Below are positions 25,692-34,280 of a stretch of 64,000 bases of DNA, in pieces. The position numbers and the translations under genes were made by a program. The stretch is from Agromyces salentinus (GTDB taxonomy: Bacteria; Actinomycetota; Actinomycetes; Actinomycetales; Microbacteriaceae), in assembly GCF_009749395.1 (NCBI RefSeq), contig NZ_WBIR01000001.1, positions 62,001-126,000 of the forward strand, given 5' to 3'. Within the stretch, counting starts at the first letter, position 1. Every line of letters starts with the position of its first letter. The notes below the pieces were generated by a model that was given only the letters and a program-made list of their open reading frames with translations, did no database searches and had not been told where the DNA came from.

Positions 25692-25737
25692 TCGAATCCA
25701 TTCGAATCGAACGGATCGAAGCGCTTCGATGCAGCGT
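25692..25737 (-). promoter_or_regulatory. Promoter and operators of the GH31 gene
   Basis: ATCGAAGCGCTTCGAT is a perfect 16-bp palindrome at 25715-25730. On the minus strand TACGCT (25737-25732) is a -10 box immediately upstream of it, with TTGCGC 18 bases further up. A second dyad, TCGAATCCATTCGA, is at 25692-25705. Repressor here would block the start site. Confidence 0.8.
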
Positions 25738-25807
25738 AGACGGAATTCGCGCGGCCGCGCAAGTCCGGTTGGCCGCGCGGCTCGCCTGGGTTCTCGAGCC
25801 GAACGGC

Positions 25808-26986
25808 TCAGGCGGGCGCGATCCCCGATTCGGGGTCGTCGAGCAACGGTGCGAAGGCCAGTTCGGCGGCGCCGATGGCGAGCCGGCCCTCGCCGAGCGC
25901 CGCGACCCGCAGCTGCACCCCCTCGGCGGCAGGGCTCATCGCCTGGGCGACGACCGCGTCGACGAGGGCGTCGTGATCCCGCTCGGCGATCGTCGCCAGG
26001 AAGCCGCCGAGCACCACGACGGCGGGGTTCAGGACGTTGATCGCATTGGCCAGCGCGGTCGACAGGATGCGGCGCTGCCTCGCGAGCTCGTTCGCGACCT
26101 CGGGCGAATCGGATGCCTCGAGCGCGGCCTTGAGCGTCGGCTCGTCGGCGCCGGCGAGGCCGACGACCTGGAGCAGCCTGGCGCGGGCGACCTCGTCCTC
26201 GAGCACTCCGCCTTCGGCGCGCCGATCGCCGGCCGCGGCGATTCCCGGCCGGTTCTGGCCGAACTCGCCCGCGTAGCCGCCCGCACCGGACACGACGATG
26301 CCCCCGATCACGAGACCGCCGCCGATGCCGCTCGCGCCGCCGTTCAGGTAGACGAGGTCGTCGACGCCGCGGCCGGCGCCGAAGAGGTGCTCGGCGAGGG
26401 CGCCGAGGCTGGCGTCGTTGCCGACCGCCACCGGCAGCCCGGTGGCGGACTCGACGATCTCGCGGAGCGGCACCTCTCGCCATTCCAGGTGGGGTGCGGC
26501 GCGGACGAGTCCGTCGGCCGCGCGCACGAGGCCGGGCACGGCCAGGCCGATGCCGACGATCCGCGCCGACCGGAGGAGGTCGGCGCGCCAGTGCTCGAGC
26601 GTCGTGGCCACGAGCTGCGCGACCTCTTCGGGCGAGACCAGGTGATCCACCTCGACCCGTTCGGACACCGGGATGCGGCCGTCGAGGCCCACCGCCGCGA
26701 TCGTGACGGCATCGACCTCGGGATTGACCGCGATCGCCATGACCCCGGGATGCGCGGCGACCACGGGCGACGGGCGGCCGACGCGATTGGTGGGATCGGG
26801 GGCGCGCTCCTCGACGAGACCGGCTTCGACGAGCTCGCCGACGAGCGCCGCGACGGTCGAGCGATTGAGGCCGGTGGACGTGGTCAGCGCGGCCCGCGAC
26901 CGCGGCCCGTCGAGGTGCACGAGACCGAGGACCTTCGCCAGGTTCCGACGGTGCACCCCGTCGAAGGTGCCGCTGCGCTCTGCCAT
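25808..26986 (-). CDS. ROK-family transcriptional regulator
   Basis: A 392-residue protein with an N-terminal winged HTH (about residues 10-70, SRAALTTSTGLNRSTVAALV) and a ROK sugar-kinase-like domain. GNDASLGALAEHLFGAG and VYLNGGASGIGGGLVIGG fit the ROK fold. The usual zinc-binding CxCGxxGCxE segment is replaced by Cys-free sequence after AGEFGQNRPG, so the protein likely has no structural zinc. The ATG at 26986 is 6 bases after a TAGAGT -10 box, with no Shine-Dalgarno, so the mRNA is probably leaderless. It is divergent from the GH3 gene at 27121 and may be a second regulator of the xyloglucan genes. Confidence 0.9.
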   Translation of the reverse strand: MAERSGTFDGVHRRNLAKVLGLVHLDGPRSRAALTTSTGLNRSTVAALVGELVEAGLVEERAPDPTNRVGRPSPVVAAHPGVMAIAVNPEVDAVTIAAVGLDGRIPVSERVEVDHLVSPEEVAQLVATTLEHWRADLLRSARIVGIGLAVPGLVRAADGLVRAAPHLEWREVPLREIVESATGLPVAVGNDASLGALAEHLFGAGRGVDDLVYLNGGASGIGGGLVIGGIVVSGAGGYAGEFGQNRPGIAAAGDRRAEGGVLEDEVARARLLQVVGLAGADEPTLKAALEASDSPEVANELARQRRILSTALANAINVLNPAVVVLGGFLATIAERDHDALVDAVVAQAMSPAAEGVQLRVAALGEGRLAIGAAELAFAPLLDDPESGIAPA

Positions 26987-27059
26987 TCGATCACTCTAGG
27001 GGGCTCGCCAGTCGCCTCCGCAGATGTGTCGCGGTCAGCGCGGAACCCGCTGCACGGCG

Positions 27060-27078
27060 TATCCTCGAAGCGCTTCGA
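27060..27078 (+). promoter_or_regulatory. -10 box and TCGAAGCGCTTCGA operator of the domain-swapped GH3 gene
   Basis: TATCCT (27060-27065) runs directly into the perfect palindrome at 27065-27078. GGAGG lies before the ATG at 27121. No convincing -35 is visible. Confidence 0.8.
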
Positions 27079-27120
27079 CTTCCACTCGCTCGAGGCATCC
27101 GTCTCTCACTGGAGGACCCC

Positions 27121-29583
27121 ATGACCACGACGCCGTCCGTCGACTCCGGCGACCGCTCGCACGCCCTCGCACCGATCGAGTCCGTCGCCCAGATCTCGAG
27201 CGCCCTGCGGGACACCGACCCGACGCTCGATCCACGGCTCGCAGCGAAGGCGCGGCAGGCGGCGGCCGACGGCGTCGTGCTCCTGCGGAACGACGGCGTA
27301 CTGCCCTTCGGCGAGCGGACGGTGGCCGTGTTCGGGCGGGTCCAACTCGACTGGTTCGCGGTGGGGTACGGCTCCGGCGGCGACGTGAAGGTGCCCTACG
27401 TGTGGAACCTGCTCGCCGGCCTCCGCGACGCCGGTGTGCGGGTCGACGACGCGCTCGCCGACCGGTACGCGAGCTGGACCGCCGCGAACCGCCCCGAGAT
27501 CTCGACCGAGTGGGGGCGCTGGCCGCACCACTTCGCCGAGATGCCGGTGGAGGCCACGGTCGCCGAGGCGGCCGCCGAGCGGGCCGAGGTCGCGGTCGTG
27601 GTCCTCGGGCGGGCGGCCGGCGAGGCGCGGGACAGCCTCCTCGAGCCCGGCAGCTACTTCCTCGCCGCCGAGGAGACCGAGCTGCTCGACCGGGTCACGG
27701 CCGCCTTCGAGCGCACGGTGGTCGTCATCGACGCGGGCAACGTGATGGACCTCGGCTGGCTCGACCGCTATGGCGACCGCATCGCCGGCCTCCTGTACGC
27801 CTGGCAGGGCGGCATGGAGGGGGCGCGCGCCGTCGCCGGCGTCCTCGCCGGGGAGATCGCTCCGAGCGGCAGGCTGACCGACACGATCGCCACGCGCTAC
27901 GACGATTACCCGAGCGCCGAGAACTTCGGAGACGCCGAGGTCACGGTCTACGCCGAGGACATCTTCGTCGGCTACCGCTACTTCGAGACCTTCGCGCCGG
28001 AGCGGGTGCTGTTCCCCTTCGGCTTCGGGCTCGGGTACGCCGAGTTCGAGGAGAGGGTGGTGGATGCCTCGGTGACGGCGGATCGCGTCGAGGTGATCGT
28101 CGAGGTCGCCAACGTCGGCACGCGGCATCCCGGCAGGCAGACCGTGCAGCTCTACGTGGCGAAGCCCGGACGGGCGCTCGCCCAGCCGGCACGCGAGCTC
28201 GCCGGCTTCGCCAAGACCTCGCTCCTCGCGCCCGGCGATCGCGAGCGCGTGACGATCACCGTCGAGCTCGCCGAGCTCGCCTCGTACGATGACGCCGGCT
28301 CCACCGGTCACCGCAACTGCTGGGTGCTCGAGGCGGGCGAGTACGACTTCCTCATGGGCACCGACGTGCGCCGGGCGACATCCGCCGCGTCCGTCACCCT
28401 CGACGACCTCCGCGTCGTGCGCCGCGTCCAGGAGGCGGCGGCCGTCGACCCCCGGACGCCCTTCCGGAAGATGACCGCGGCGCGCGACGGCGAGGGGCGG
28501 GTGCGCGTCGCGTGGGAGGACGCGCCGACCTCGACGGTCGATCGGCGTGCGCGCGTGCTCTCGGACCCGCTGCGGCTCGTCCCGCCGACGGGCGACCGGG
28601 GCATCCGCCTCGATGCGGTCGCAGCGGGGACCGCGACGCTGGACGACTTCATCGCCCAGTTGACGATCGACGAACTCGCAGACCTCGCGCGCGGCGACGT
28701 GATCATGGACAGCCCGCTCGGCACGCCGGGCAACGCCGGCGTGCTCGGCGGGGTGTCCGCCTCACTCCGAGCCAAGGGTGTGCTGCCCGTGACGACGGCA
28801 GACGGGCCGAGCGGCATCCGGTTGTCCGCATACGCCTCGCTCCTGCCGTCGGGGACAGCCCTCGCCTCGACCTGGGACCCGGAACTGGTGCGGGAACTCG
28901 CCGAGCTCCACGGCCGGGAGATGGTGCGCAAGGGCGCCCATGTGCTCCTCGGCCCCGGCATGAACCTGCACCGGAACCCGCTCTGCGGGCGCAACTTCGA
29001 GTACTTCTCCGAGGACCCGCTGATCACCGGCCGGCTCGCGACGGCCGTCGTGGCCGGCCTCCAGTCGCAGGGCGTCGCGGCCTGCCCCAAGCACTTCGCG
29101 GCGAACAACCAGGAGGAGTCGCGCACGCTCAACGATTCCCGGGTGTCGGAGCGCGCGCTCCGGGAGCTGTACCTGCGCGGCTTCGAGATCTGCGTGCGCG
29201 AGGCACGGCCGTTGGCGATGATGACCTCGTACAACAAGGTCAACGGCGTCTGGTCCCACTACCACCGCGACCTCGTCACCACGATCCTGCGCGAGGAATG
29301 GGGCTTCGAGGGGTGCGTCATGACCGACTGGTGGATGGAGTCGGCGGTGGATCCCGACTTCCCCGCGCTCGAGGACAACGCGTACCGCGTCCGCGCCCAG
29401 GTCGACGTGCTGATGCCGGGCGGCGTGAAGGACGAGGGCGGCCGGCAGTCGTACGTCGACCGCACGATCCAGGACTCCGTCGCGCGCGAGGGCGGGCTGA
29501 GCCTCGAGGAACTGCAGCGCGGGGCGCGCAACGTCCTGCGCCTGGTCCTGGCGCTCGCGCCCGTGATCACCGCGCGGGCGTGA
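27121..29583 (+). CDS. GH3 beta-glycosidase with swapped domain order
   Basis: An 820-residue GH3 enzyme in which the alpha/beta sandwich comes first (AADGVVLLRNDGVLPFG, residues 49-65) and the fibronectin-III-like domain next (FPFGFGLGYAEF near residue 300). The TIM barrel comes last. The barrel holds TADGPSGIRL, CPKHFAANNQEESR and nucleophile Asp736 in EGCVMTDWWME. There is no signal peptide. The order is a known circular arrangement in some GH3 beta-glucosidases. In this setting a role in removing glucose from the xyloglucan backbone after GH31 is likely. The ATG has GGAGG five bases upstream. Confidence 0.9.
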   Translation: MTTTPSVDSGDRSHALAPIESVAQISSALRDTDPTLDPRLAAKARQAAADGVVLLRNDGVLPFGERTVAVFGRVQLDWFAVGYGSGGDVKVPYVWNLLAGLRDAGVRVDDALADRYASWTAANRPEISTEWGRWPHHFAEMPVEATVAEAAAERAEVAVVVLGRAAGEARDSLLEPGSYFLAAEETELLDRVTAAFERTVVVIDAGNVMDLGWLDRYGDRIAGLLYAWQGGMEGARAVAGVLAGEIAPSGRLTDTIATRYDDYPSAENFGDAEVTVYAEDIFVGYRYFETFAPERVLFPFGFGLGYAEFEERVVDASVTADRVEVIVEVANVGTRHPGRQTVQLYVAKPGRALAQPARELAGFAKTSLLAPGDRERVTITVELAELASYDDAGSTGHRNCWVLEAGEYDFLMGTDVRRATSAASVTLDDLRVVRRVQEAAAVDPRTPFRKMTAARDGEGRVRVAWEDAPTSTVDRRARVLSDPLRLVPPTGDRGIRLDAVAAGTATLDDFIAQLTIDELADLARGDVIMDSPLGTPGNAGVLGGVSASLRAKGVLPVTTADGPSGIRLSAYASLLPSGTALASTWDPELVRELAELHGREMVRKGAHVLLGPGMNLHRNPLCGRNFEYFSEDPLITGRLATAVVAGLQSQGVAACPKHFAANNQEESRTLNDSRVSERALRELYLRGFEICVREARPLAMMTSYNKVNGVWSHYHRDLVTTILREEWGFEGCVMTDWWMESAVDPDFPALEDNAYRVRAQVDVLMPGGVKDEGGRQSYVDRTIQDSVAREGGLSLEELQRGARNVLRLVLALAPVITARA

Positions 29584-29688
29584 CGACGGCGGCATCCGCC
29601 CGTGAGCAGGCGGGCATCCGTCCGTGCGCTCCGAGCACCCGTCCGCACCCCCGGCCGTCCAGGCCGCGAGCACCGCGGCTCGAAAGGT

Positions 29689-29735
29689 TTGACGGATCGC
29701 CGTGCGTCTGACTATCCTCAGTCGAAGCGGTTCGA
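29689..29735 (+). promoter_or_regulatory. Promoter and operator of the LplABC-like transporter operon
   Basis: TTGACG (29689-29694), an 18-base spacer and TATCCT (29713-29718) form a good promoter. The operator TCGAAGCGGTTCGA (29722-29735), one base off the perfect palindrome, begins three bases after the -10 box. A further CGAA-containing stretch (GTTTCGAACAAATACTCGAA) follows at about 29744-29763. Confidence 0.8.
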
Positions 29736-29789
29736 TAGTTGGAGTTTCGAACAAATACTCGAACCGCGTTTGTCCCACAAAGGAGTGAC

Positions 29790-29843
29790 ATGAAAGAGTG
29801 TGCGATCGCCCGTCGGTCGGCGCCGGGAACGGCGACCCGATGA
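29790..29843 (+). CDS. Short leader ORF coupled to the transporter operon
   Basis: AAGGAG at 29780 serves an ATG at 29790 that encodes MKECAIARRSAPGTATR and stops at TGA 29841-29843. That stop overlaps the permease ATG (29840) as ATGA. The permease has no Shine-Dalgarno of its own. An in-frame GTG for the permease at 29798 is the rival start but lies 12 bases from AAGGAG, which is too far. Confidence 0.6.
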   Translation: MKECAIARRSAPGTATR

Positions 29844-30835
29844 CCACGTCAGGCGTCATCCAGGAGCTCACGGCCACCGGCCTCGAGGAGAGCCCGAAGG
29901 CCGAGCAGGCCGAGCGCAGGCGCAAGCAGCGGGGCGGACGGCGGCCCTCCTTCACCATGTTCCTCGTGATCGTGCCGTTCCTGGTGCTGATCTTCCTCTT
30001 CTCCTACTTCCCGCTGTACGGCTGGATCTACTCGCTCTACGACTACAAGCCGGCACTCGGGCTGCAGGGCAGCGAGTTCGTCGGACTGCAGTGGTTCCAA
30101 CTGCTCGTCGGATCGCCGACCCAGGTCGCCCAGATCGGCCAGGTGCTGCTCAACACCCTCGCGATCAGCTTCCTGGGCATCGCGACCTCGGTCCTGCCGC
30201 TCGCCTTCGCGATCTTCCTCAACGAGGTCAAGGCGCCCTGGTTCCGAGGCGCCGTGCAGACGCTGACCACCCTGCCGAACTTCATCTCGTGGGTGCTCGT
30301 CTACATGATCGCGTTCTCGCTCTTCTCGAGCACCGGTCTCGTGAACGGCGTGCTCTCGGACATGGGCCTCATCACCGTTCCGGTCAAGTTCCTCGACAGC
30401 GACGAGAACGTCTGGATCACCATGACCCTGTGGAGCGTCTGGAAGGGACTCGGCTGGGGCGCGATCATCTACCTCGCGGCCATCAGCGGCATCGACCGCG
30501 AGCTCTACGAGGCGGCGGAGATCGACGGCGCGGGGCGCTTCCAGCGGATGTGGTACATCACGGTCCCGCAGCTGATGCCGACGTACATCGTGCTGCTCCT
30601 GCTCTCCGTCGCGAACCTCCTGAACAACGGCATGGAGCAGTACTACGTGTTCCAGAACGCCTTCAACAAGGAGCACATCCAGGTGCTCGACCTGTACGTC
30701 TACAACATCGGCATGACCGGCAACAACCTGTCGATGGCCACCGCGATCGGCATGCTCAAGAGCCTCATCTCGGTCGCACTCCTGTTCACCGTCAACGGCA
30801 TCGCGAAGCGTGTTCGCGGCCAGTCGATCGTCTGA
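29840..30835 (+). CDS. ABC transporter permease, LplB-like
   Basis: A 331-residue membrane protein with a hydrophilic N-terminus of about 35 residues and about six transmembrane segments. The EAA loop is ELYEAAEIDGAGRFQRMWYI. The early SYFPLYGWIYSLYDYKP and the late NGMEQYYVFQN are typical of the LplB/YtcP-type group of CUT1 permeases for complex oligosaccharides. It is first of three transporter genes, with permease and binding protein following. It is probably translated by coupling to the leader ORF at 29790. Confidence 0.9.
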   Translation: MTTSGVIQELTATGLEESPKAEQAERRRKQRGGRRPSFTMFLVIVPFLVLIFLFSYFPLYGWIYSLYDYKPALGLQGSEFVGLQWFQLLVGSPTQVAQIGQVLLNTLAISFLGIATSVLPLAFAIFLNEVKAPWFRGAVQTLTTLPNFISWVLVYMIAFSLFSSTGLVNGVLSDMGLITVPVKFLDSDENVWITMTLWSVWKGLGWGAIIYLAAISGIDRELYEAAEIDGAGRFQRMWYITVPQLMPTYIVLLLLSVANLLNNGMEQYYVFQNAFNKEHIQVLDLYVYNIGMTGNNLSMATAIGMLKSLISVALLFTVNGIAKRVRGQSIV

Positions 30836-30845
30836 GGGGGCCGAG

Positions 30846-31811
30846 ATGACCACCACCACCTCCACCACCGCGCTCACCGCCGTCAACCCGACGCAGCAGC
30901 CGCGGACCCCCGCTCCCCGCCGCACCCCGGGCTCGATCGCCTTCACGATGCTGAACGCCCTCGTGTTCGTCCTGCTCGCGTTCGTGTGCGCGTACCCCTT
31001 CTACTACCTCATCATCAACTCGGTCAGTGCCAACGATCTGGCCGCCCTCGGCGAGGTGCGCTGGTTCCCGCAGGGCTTCCACCTCTCCAACTACGAGCAG
31101 GTGTTCCAGCTGAACGGCCTGCCGATGGCGGCGATCGTGACCGTCGCCCGCACCGTGATCGGCACCGCCGCGACCGTGCTCGCCTCGGCGTTCCTCGGCT
31201 TCATGTTCACGCAGGAGCGCATGTGGGCCAGGCAGTTCTGGTACCGGTTCACGATCATCACGATGTACTTCAGCGCCGGACTCATCCCCGTGTTCATCGT
31301 CATGAAGAACCTCGGGCTGACGAACAACTTCTGGGTCTACGTGCTGCCGTTCATCGTGCAGCCGTTCTTCATCATCCTCGTGAAGACCTACGTGGAGTCG
31401 ATGCCGGCGTCGTTGCAGGAGGCCGCCGAGGTCGACGGTGCGAACATCGTGCAGATCTTCTTCCGCATCTACCTGCCGAACATGACCCCGATCCTCGCGA
31501 CGGTCGCCATCTTCTCCGGCGTCGCCCAGTGGAACAGCTTCCAGGACACGCTGATCTACATCACCGACCAGAGCCTGTACACGCTGCAGTACCTGCTCTA
31601 CATGTTCATCAACCAGGCGAACAGCCTCGCCCAGGCGATGGCCAACTCGGGCGGCAATGTGGGCGCGATCGTGGATGCCGCGACCTCGCAGACGCCGACC
31701 TCGATCCGCATGACGATCTCGGTCATCGTCGTGCTGCCCATCATCTTCATCTACCCGCTGTTCCAGCGCTTCTTCGTCAAGGGCATCATGCTCGGCGCGG
31801 TCAAGGGCTGA
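30846..31811 (+). CDS. ABC transporter permease, LplC/YtcP-like
   Basis: A 321-residue permease with six membrane segments and the EAA loop LQEAAEVDGANIVQIFFRIY. The N-terminus is Thr-rich (MTTTTSTT). The C-terminus IYPLFQRFFVKGIMLGAVKG is typical of this CUT1 subgroup. It starts 10 bases after the first permease. Confidence 0.92.
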   Translation: MTTTTSTTALTAVNPTQQPRTPAPRRTPGSIAFTMLNALVFVLLAFVCAYPFYYLIINSVSANDLAALGEVRWFPQGFHLSNYEQVFQLNGLPMAAIVTVARTVIGTAATVLASAFLGFMFTQERMWARQFWYRFTIITMYFSAGLIPVFIVMKNLGLTNNFWVYVLPFIVQPFFIILVKTYVESMPASLQEAAEVDGANIVQIFFRIYLPNMTPILATVAIFSGVAQWNSFQDTLIYITDQSLYTLQYLLYMFINQANSLAQAMANSGGNVGAIVDAATSQTPTSIRMTISVIVVLPIIFIYPLFQRFFVKGIMLGAVKG

Positions 31812-31851
31812 CCGGCACCCCTGCACCATCACACCACCAGAGAGGAAAGCA

Positions 31852-33600
31852 ATGAAGCTCCGAAAGAAGGTCGCCGCAGTGGCGTCGGCTCTGGCCACGA
31901 TCGGCATGTTGGCCGCCTGCACCCCCGGCGCCGCCCAGGAGGACCGCGCCGCGGTCTCCGAGTTCCCCACGAGCTGGGACGAGGAGATCACGATCGACGT
32001 CTTCGACGGGCTCGCGAACTACCAGGGCATGCAGGAGGGGTGGTTCGGCAAGCTCGTCAAGGACAAGTTCAACATGAAGCTGAACATCATCGCCCCGAAC
32101 GTGGCCGGTGGTGGCGACACCCTCTTCAACACGAGGGTGACCGCAGGGGACCTCGGCGACCTGATCATCACCGACCAGGGCGAGAAGCTGGACGAGCTCA
32201 TCGCGGGCGGCCTGGTCCTCGACTCGGCGCCGTACTACGGCGCCATGGACGACGCCGCCCGCTTCGATGCCGCCGTCGCCCGCATCAACGAGGAGAGCGG
32301 CGGCACGTACGCCTTCCCCTCGCAGGTCTCCTCCATCAAGCCGACGGAGCCCTCGGAGGGCCTCGACCCCACGTTCGGCCCCTACGTGCGCTGGGACCTC
32401 TACAAGGAGGCCGGCTACCCCCAGCTCGACACGCTCGAGGACCTGCTTCCCGCCCTGCAGAAGATGCAGGAGATCCAGCCGACCGCCCCGAACGGCCAGA
32501 AGACGTACGCCATCTCGCTCTTCAAGGACTGGGACGGCAACATGATGAACAACGCGAAGCAGCCGACGACGTTCTACGGCTACGACGAGCTGGGCTTCGT
32601 GCTGGCGAAGGCCGACGGCGAGGACTACCAGGGCATCCTCGACGAGGACGGCGAGTACTTCCGCGCGCTGAAGTTCTACCACGACGCCAACGCGCTCGGC
32701 CTGGTCGACCCCGATTCGACCACCCAGAACTACGACACGCTCTGGACGAAGTACCAGAACGGACAGGTGCTGTTCTCGTTCTGGCCGTGGCTCGGGCAGG
32801 CCGCCTACAACACCGAGGAGAACACGGCCGCCGGCCGGGGCTTCATGATCGCCCCGCTGCAGGACCAGACCATCTTCTCGTACGGCGCTCCGGCGTACGG
32901 CGGCAAGCAGGTGCTCGCCATCGGCTCGAAGGCGGAGGACCCCGAGCGCATCGCGGCCTTCATCGACTGGCTCTACTCCCCCGAGGGCACGCTCTCGAAC
33001 AACAGCCAGACCATGGGCGCCGCCGGCCCCGAGGGCCTCACCTGGGAGATGGACGGAGACGAGCCGGTCCTGACCGACTTCGGCAAGGAGGTCTTCCTCA
33101 ACGGTGACGCCGAAGTGCCGGCCGAGTGGGGCGGTGGCAGCTACATCGACGGCACGTCGGCCCTGAACATCAGCGCGGTCCTGCCCATCGACGTCGACCC
33201 CGAGCGCGGCTTCCCGTACAGCTACAAGCTGTGGCCGTCCTACCAGGCGCTGATCGAGACGCCGCTGAGCACGGACTGGTCGACCAACATGGACGACGCC
33301 TCGACCACGATCGACTACCTCACGAAGAACGAGCAGATCATGGTCGCCCCCGGTGCGAGCTACACGGCCCCCGCCGACAGCTCCGAGATCGAGACCCTGC
33401 GCAACCAGGTGAAGGCCACGGTCGTGCAGTACTCGTGGCAGATGATCTTCGCCGAGAGCGAGGCGGAGTTCGACTCGCTGAAGGCGAAGCTGCAGGAGAC
33501 GGCCGACGGCCTCGGGTACGAGCAGGTGCTCGAGTTCGACATGGCGAACGCCGAGGACCAGAACGACCTGCGCGTCGAGGTCGCGAAGGAGTTCGGCTGA
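31852..33600 (+). CDS. Large oligosaccharide-binding lipoprotein, LplA/YtcQ-like
   Basis: A 582-residue binding protein, longer than ordinary CUT1 proteins and typical of the LplA/YtcQ branch. The lipobox is LAAC at about residue 23. The mature start is ITIDVFDGLANYQG. AGAGGAAAG precedes the ATG. It is the last gene of its operon and is followed by a strong terminator. With the GH74, GH31, GH3, GH95 and GH42 genes around it, a xyloglucan oligosaccharide is the likely ligand; this is inferred from context only. No ATPase gene is linked. Confidence 0.9.
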   Translation: MKLRKKVAAVASALATIGMLAACTPGAAQEDRAAVSEFPTSWDEEITIDVFDGLANYQGMQEGWFGKLVKDKFNMKLNIIAPNVAGGGDTLFNTRVTAGDLGDLIITDQGEKLDELIAGGLVLDSAPYYGAMDDAARFDAAVARINEESGGTYAFPSQVSSIKPTEPSEGLDPTFGPYVRWDLYKEAGYPQLDTLEDLLPALQKMQEIQPTAPNGQKTYAISLFKDWDGNMMNNAKQPTTFYGYDELGFVLAKADGEDYQGILDEDGEYFRALKFYHDANALGLVDPDSTTQNYDTLWTKYQNGQVLFSFWPWLGQAAYNTEENTAAGRGFMIAPLQDQTIFSYGAPAYGGKQVLAIGSKAEDPERIAAFIDWLYSPEGTLSNNSQTMGAAGPEGLTWEMDGDEPVLTDFGKEVFLNGDAEVPAEWGGGSYIDGTSALNISAVLPIDVDPERGFPYSYKLWPSYQALIETPLSTDWSTNMDDASTTIDYLTKNEQIMVAPGASYTAPADSSEIETLRNQVKATVVQYSWQMIFAESEAEFDSLKAKLQETADGLGYEQVLEFDMANAEDQNDLRVEVAKEFG

Positions 33601-33613
33601 TCACGATGCGGCG

Positions 33614-33652
33614 ATGAGGAAGCCCGGGGCAGGCGCCCCGGGCTTTCCTCAT
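33614..33652. terminator. Bidirectional terminator between the binding-protein and DUF624 genes
   Basis: GAGGAAGCCCGGGGC (33616-33630) pairs with GCCCCGGGCTTTCCTC (33635-33650), with one bulged base and a 4-base loop. It lies between convergent genes. Confidence 0.9.
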
Positions 33653-33670
33653 GTCCGCGCCAGGCGCGCG

Positions 33671-34276
33671 TCAGTCGCGGTGTCGTGCGTGGACCGCGCG
33701 GAACAGGAACGCACTGCCGTAGGCGCCGAGCGAGCAGCCGATGGTCGCGACCACCAGGACGAACGGCGGGAAGATCACCGCGAGGCATCCGATGGTCACC
33801 GGGATGAGCAGCAGCCCCAGGGTGCGGATCGGCTCCGCGGCCGGCAGGAGCAACGCGTTCTTGAGCGTCTGGCGGAACGAGTTGCGGTACGCGGCCACCA
33901 GCGCCATGGCGTGCAGGAACGCGGCGAACGCGTACGCCGCAGCCAGGAAGGCGATCGCGGCGAGCGCCGTGACGAACGGCTCGGGGTTGAAGAGCCAGAA
34001 GAGTCCGCTGAAGACGAGCGCGGCGGCCGGCACGAGCAGGCACAGCATCAGCAGCGTGGCTTGGACGAAGTTGCGGCCGAACGCCGGGAAGTAGCCGGCG
34101 ACGGGCCGGCCGCGCTCCTCGTCGGCATAGCGGATCGTCACCTCGTCGAGCGCGCTCACCGCGGCGCCGATCGTCACGATCGGCACGCAGCTCACGAGGA
34201 AGATCACGTTGAGCGCGATGAACGCGAGGAAGGTCGTGAGGCCGTCGAGCGCCTTGTTCTCGGGGTCGATGCGCAC
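33671..34276 (-). CDS. DUF624 (YesL-type) membrane protein
   Basis: A 201-residue protein with about five membrane segments. The N-terminal DPENKALDGLTTFLAFIALNVIFLVSCVPIVTIG is typical of DUF624 proteins, which are commonly encoded beside LplABC-type sugar transporters in Firmicutes and Actinobacteria; their role is unproven. It starts with GTG 4 bases after the LacI stop, with a GAGG 9 bases upstream, so it is the last gene of the GH95-LacI-DUF624 operon and converges on the transporter operon. A second, more distant relative is at 53696-54391. Confidence 0.85.
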   Translation of the reverse strand: MRIDPENKALDGLTTFLAFIALNVIFLVSCVPIVTIGAAVSALDEVTIRYADEERGRPVAGYFPAFGRNFVQATLLMLCLLVPAAALVFSGLFWLFNPEPFVTALAAIAFLAAAYAFAAFLHAMALVAAYRNSFRQTLKNALLLPAAEPIRTLGLLLIPVTIGCLAVIFPPFVLVVATIGCSLGAYGSAFLFRAVHARHRD

Positions 34277-34280
34277 GCCG

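Noticed and set aside
27121-29583. Frameshifted or fused GH3 gene
   Set aside because: The frame is intact and all motifs of each domain are present; the swapped order is a recognised GH3 architecture.
29798-29842. GTG at 29798 as start of the first LplB-like permease
   Set aside because: It lies 12 bases from the Shine-Dalgarno, while the leader ORF and ATGA overlap at 29840 fit better; it remains a minor alternative.
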